Positions 61,829 to 64,000 of a stretch of 64,000 bases of DNA are shown here, piece after piece. The stretch's first letter is position 1. Every line of letters starts with the position of its first letter. Made by a program: the position numbers and the translations under genes. Source of the DNA: Bradyrhizobium sp. CCBAU 53421 (GTDB taxonomy: Bacteria; Pseudomonadota; Alphaproteobacteria; Rhizobiales; Xanthobacteraceae); contig NZ_CP030047.1 in assembly GCF_015291625.1 (NCBI RefSeq), forward strand, positions 1,054,001 through 1,118,000, in the 5' to 3' direction. The notes beneath the pieces were generated by a model, which saw nothing but the letters and a program-made list of their open reading frames with translations, did no database searches and was not told the DNA's origin.

Positions 61829-62728
61829 TCAGAGATAGCCGGCGACACGCAGTCGCTCGAACGCATCCTCGGTTTCGTGATCGAGCGCGCGGCCGGCGCG
61901 CTCCGGGATCCTGGTGTTCTCGAGTTCAGCCAGGATTTCATCGATGCTGGATGCGGTCGACGCCACCGGGTTGGTGATGTCCTGATCCCCCAGCGAGCGA
62001 TAGCGCTTGCCGTCCTTGGCGAGATAGAGCGGGATGATCGGAATGCCTTCGCGCTTGGTGTAGGCCCAGATGTCGGCCTCGGTCCAATGCAGGATCGGAT
62101 GGATGCGAAGATGCGCGCCTTGCGGCGGCGAGGCGTTGAAGTGGTCCCAGAATTCCGGCGGCTGGTCGCGCACGTCCCATTCGCCTTCGAGGCCGCGCGG
62201 CGAGAACACGCGCTCCTTGGCGCGGGTTGCCTCCTCGTCGCGGCGGATGCCGGCGATCAAGCCGTCAAAGCCGTATTTGTTGAGCGCGAGCTTCAGCCCC
62301 TCGGTCTTGCGCGCGGCGGAACGGGCGGCCGGCGGCAGGGTCGGGTCGACGCTGTCGATCGGCGGGCAGGGGTCTACGCGCAGGTCGAGATCCCATTCCT
62401 TTCCGAAGCGATCGCGGAACGCATACATCTCCGGAAACTTCTTGCCGGTGTCGACGTGCAGGGCCGGGAACGGGACCCGGCCAAAGAACGCCTTGCGCGC
62501 CAGCCAGATCATCACGTTGGAGTCTTTGCCGAGCGACCACAGCAGCGCGAGCTTCTTCAGCCGGGCGAACGCTTCGCGCAAAATGTAGATGCTCTGGGCC
62601 TCCAGCTCATCGAGATGATCCATGGTCGGGGGGGCCTGTTGGGCCGAAATTCCCGGCACGGAAGATGCTTTACCAAGGGCTGCGGCACGCGTTCCGGCAG
62701 CGGCGGATTCGTTGTCGAGAAGATGCAT
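61829..62728 (-). CDS. cysD: Sulfate adenylyltransferase small subunit CysD
   Basis: A 299-residue subunit from the ATG at 62728, with AAGG seven bases upstream. The family length is about 300. A later ATG at 62623 (MDHLDELE) has no ribosome site. The PP-loop motif is LWSLGKDSNVM (SLGKDS variant), with the following region ALHVDTGKKFPEMYAFRDRFG and the basic IRRDEEATRAKERVFSPRG. With CysN it makes adenylyl sulfate. It heads the cysD-cysNC pair and is divergent from cysG. Confidence 0.93.
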   Translation of the reverse strand: MHLLDNESAAAGTRAAALGKASSVPGISAQQAPPTMDHLDELEAQSIYILREAFARLKKLALLWSLGKDSNVMIWLARKAFFGRVPFPALHVDTGKKFPEMYAFRDRFGKEWDLDLRVDPCPPIDSVDPTLPPAARSAARKTEGLKLALNKYGFDGLIAGIRRDEEATRAKERVFSPRGLEGEWDVRDQPPEFWDHFNASPPQGAHLRIHPILHWTEADIWAYTKREGIPIIPLYLAKDGKRYRSLGDQDITNPVASTASSIDEILAELENTRIPERAGRALDHETEDAFERLRVAGYL

Positions 62729-62777
62729 CTCTTGGCCTTGGCCTGTGGAGTTGAAAATTCTAAAGTTGCGCTGCAAT

Positions 62778-62837
62778 AGAGAAGAAATAATTTTCTCTTT
62801 GCTGGGCTTGATCGAGAGATAAATAGAAAATAATTTC
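62778..62837. promoter_or_regulatory. AT-rich repeats between cysD and cysG
   Basis: Two 12-base words GAAATAATTTTC (62784-62795) and GAAAATAATTTC (62826-62837) start 42 bases apart, four helical turns. The first is framed by AGAGAA (62778-62783) and TTCTCT (62793-62798), an inverted repeat. They lie in the 142-base gap between the divergent cysD and cysG, so a shared regulator of sulfur genes is likely. Confidence 0.45.
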
Positions 62838-62870
62838 AGTCAACCCCCAAATTGGGGAAGCGAGTGTCTG

Positions 62871-64000
62871 ATGCGATATCTGCCGGTGTTTCTGGATCTG
62901 CAAAGCGGCAAGGTGCTGCTCGTTGGAGCGGGCGAGCTCGTGCGCGCCAAGTTGCGGCTGCTCGCAGCCGCCGGCGCCGCAGTGCGCTGGTACGCGACCG
63001 ACGGCGATCATGAGCTCGCGGGTATCGCGGCGGAGGACGCCGCGCGCATCGAGCGCGCCGAAGGCGATCCGCTCGCTGCCGATCTCTCGGACGTCATTGC
63101 CGTGCTCTGCGCCGGCGCAGGTGACATTGGTGTTGCGATGTCGGTGCGCGCCAAGGCGATTGGCCTGCCGGTCAACGTGATGGACGACCTCGTGCACTCC
63201 ACCTTCATCATGCCGGCGATCGTCGATCGCGGCGATGTCGTGGTCGCGGTCGGAACCGGCGGCACGTCGCCGGTGGTGGCGCGGCGCATCCGCGAGAAGA
63301 TCGAGGCGGTGCTGCCGGCGCGGATCGGCGATCTCGCCGGCTTCATCGGCCGCGTCCGCAAATCAATGCATGCCCGCATCGAAGAGTTTCCGCTGCGCCG
63401 CCGCTTCTGGGAACGCATCGTCGATGGTCCGATCGGTGCGCTGGTGCTGGCCGGCCGCCACGACGAGGCCGAGCACGCGCTGAACGCGATCAGCGATCCC
63501 GCCGCATTCGCCGGCGCTGATCGTGAAGGCAAGGCTGTTGGTCATGTGACGCTGGTCGGCGCCGGTCCCGGCGATCCGGATCTGCTCACCGTGAAAGCGC
63601 TGCGCGCGCTGCAGGATGCCGACGTCGTGTTCTATGACGAATTGGTGTCGCCTGAAATTCTCGACCGCATCCGGCGCGATGCCGCGCGGGTTCCGGTCGG
63701 CCGCCGCGTCGGCAGGCCCGGCATCGGGCAGGACGCCATCAACCGCCTGATGATCGAGGCTGCGCAGGCGGGCCAGCGCGCGGTGCGGCTGAAGGGTGGC
63801 GATCCCTTCATCTTCGGCCGCGGTGGCGAGGAAATCGAGGCGCTGCGCGACGCCGGCGTCGCTTACTCCATCATTCCTGGTGTCTCCGCCGGTCTCGGCG
63901 CGGCGGCGCAATTCGAGGTGCCGCTGACCTTCCGGCACGAAGCGCTGCGCATCACCTTCCTCACCGCGCACAAGGCGCGCGATGCCGAGGTGGTCGACTG
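62871..64000 (+). CDS. cysG: Siroheme synthase CysG (partial, runs off the right edge)
   Basis: At least 376 residues with no stop in the window. The N-terminal part (about residues 1-205) is the precorrin-2 dehydrogenase/sirohydrochlorin ferrochelatase module, with the NAD-binding LLVGAGELVRAKLRLLAAAG. The C-terminal part (from about 224) is the uroporphyrinogen-III methyltransferase module, with VTLVGAGPGDPDLLTVKALR and GGDPFIFGRGGEE. It makes siroheme for sulfite and nitrite reductases. Divergent from cysD across AT-rich repeats. Confidence 0.95.
   Translation, partial: MRYLPVFLDLQSGKVLLVGAGELVRAKLRLLAAAGAAVRWYATDGDHELAGIAAEDAARIERAEGDPLAADLSDVIAVLCAGAGDIGVAMSVRAKAIGLPVNVMDDLVHSTFIMPAIVDRGDVVVAVGTGGTSPVVARRIREKIEAVLPARIGDLAGFIGRVRKSMHARIEEFPLRRRFWERIVDGPIGALVLAGRHDEAEHALNAISDPAAFAGADREGKAVGHVTLVGAGPGDPDLLTVKALRALQDADVVFYDELVSPEILDRIRRDAARVPVGRRVGRPGIGQDAINRLMIEAAQAGQRAVRLKGGDPFIFGRGGEEIEALRDAGVAYSIIPGVSAGLGAAAQFEVPLTFRHEALRITFLTAHKARDAEVVD

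Noticed and set aside
60080..62779. 899-codon plus-strand reading frame over cysNC and cysD
   Set aside because: Antisense shadow; cysNC and cysD on the other strand have full motifs and length.

Overview
The window looks like chromosomal DNA of a GC-rich alphaproteobacterium close to Bradyrhizobium. The basis is gene content and order: a Tad/Cpa pilus locus with an Flp pilin, an NtrC-type urea uptake and urease operon, the PhyR-NepR-EcfG general stress module, a fused CysNC sulfate activation enzyme, DUF2865 and DUF883 proteins, and several families of short dispersed palindromic repeats. No rRNA, tRNA, insertion sequence, phage or CRISPR array was recognised. The species call is an inference from recall of gene families, not a database match.

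Layout. (1) 0.1-16 kb: Tad pilus region. A minus-strand block runs flp, cpaA, cpaB, cpaC, cpaD, cpaE, cpaF, tadB, tadC and converges with the plus-strand TPR lipoprotein gene tadD. After a fatty acid hydroxylase gene, a GT-C-like membrane protein gene and a PAP2 phosphatase gene come a stand-alone CpaC-N-terminal-like protein and two TadE-type minor pilins. (2) 16-18.4 kb: a cold-shock/translation cluster of a Csp protein, a tailed IF-1 and an RhlE helicase. (3) 18.8-31.2 kb: urtABCDE followed by ureD, ureA, ureB, a MESH1-like alarmone hydrolase gene, ureC, two ABM-fold monooxygenase-like genes, ureE, ureF and ureG. A sigma-54 type -24/-12 promoter lies just before urtA. (4) 31.6-39.5 kb: an HWE-type sensor kinase with a degenerate ATP-binding domain, a di-heme peroxidase, a small membrane protein, a polytopic membrane protein converging on a cupredoxin, and a GGDEF-EAL protein. 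(5) 39.6-41.5 kb: ecfG-nepR divergent from phyR. (6) 41.5-44.6 kb: a cytochrome P450 gene divergent from a TetR gene across a perfect 28-bp palindrome, then a DMT exporter. (7) 44.6-50.3 kb: many short genes, including a fluoride-riboswitch-controlled pair (a small membrane protein and crcB/fluC). (8) 50.4-54.6 kb: envelope functions (holin-X-like, DUF883, AI-2E family permease, L,D-transpeptidase, DUF2865, Thivi_2564-like). (9) 55-64 kb: malate synthase G, an MFS/AraC divergent pair, cysNC-cysD, and divergent cysG running off the right edge.

How parts work together. UrtABCDE would import urea for the urease encoded next to it, with nitrogen control inferred from the sigma-54 promoter. CysDNC makes APS/PAPS, and CysG makes the siroheme needed by sulfite reductase. 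EcfG, NepR and PhyR form a partner-switching stress switch. The items most worth checking are the alarmone-hydrolase gene embedded between ureB and ureC, the tandem ABM genes in the same operon, the fluoride riboswitch with a visible alternative hairpin and an uncharacterised small membrane protein ahead of fluC, the P450/TetR operator, and several small genes shorter than about 60 codons.
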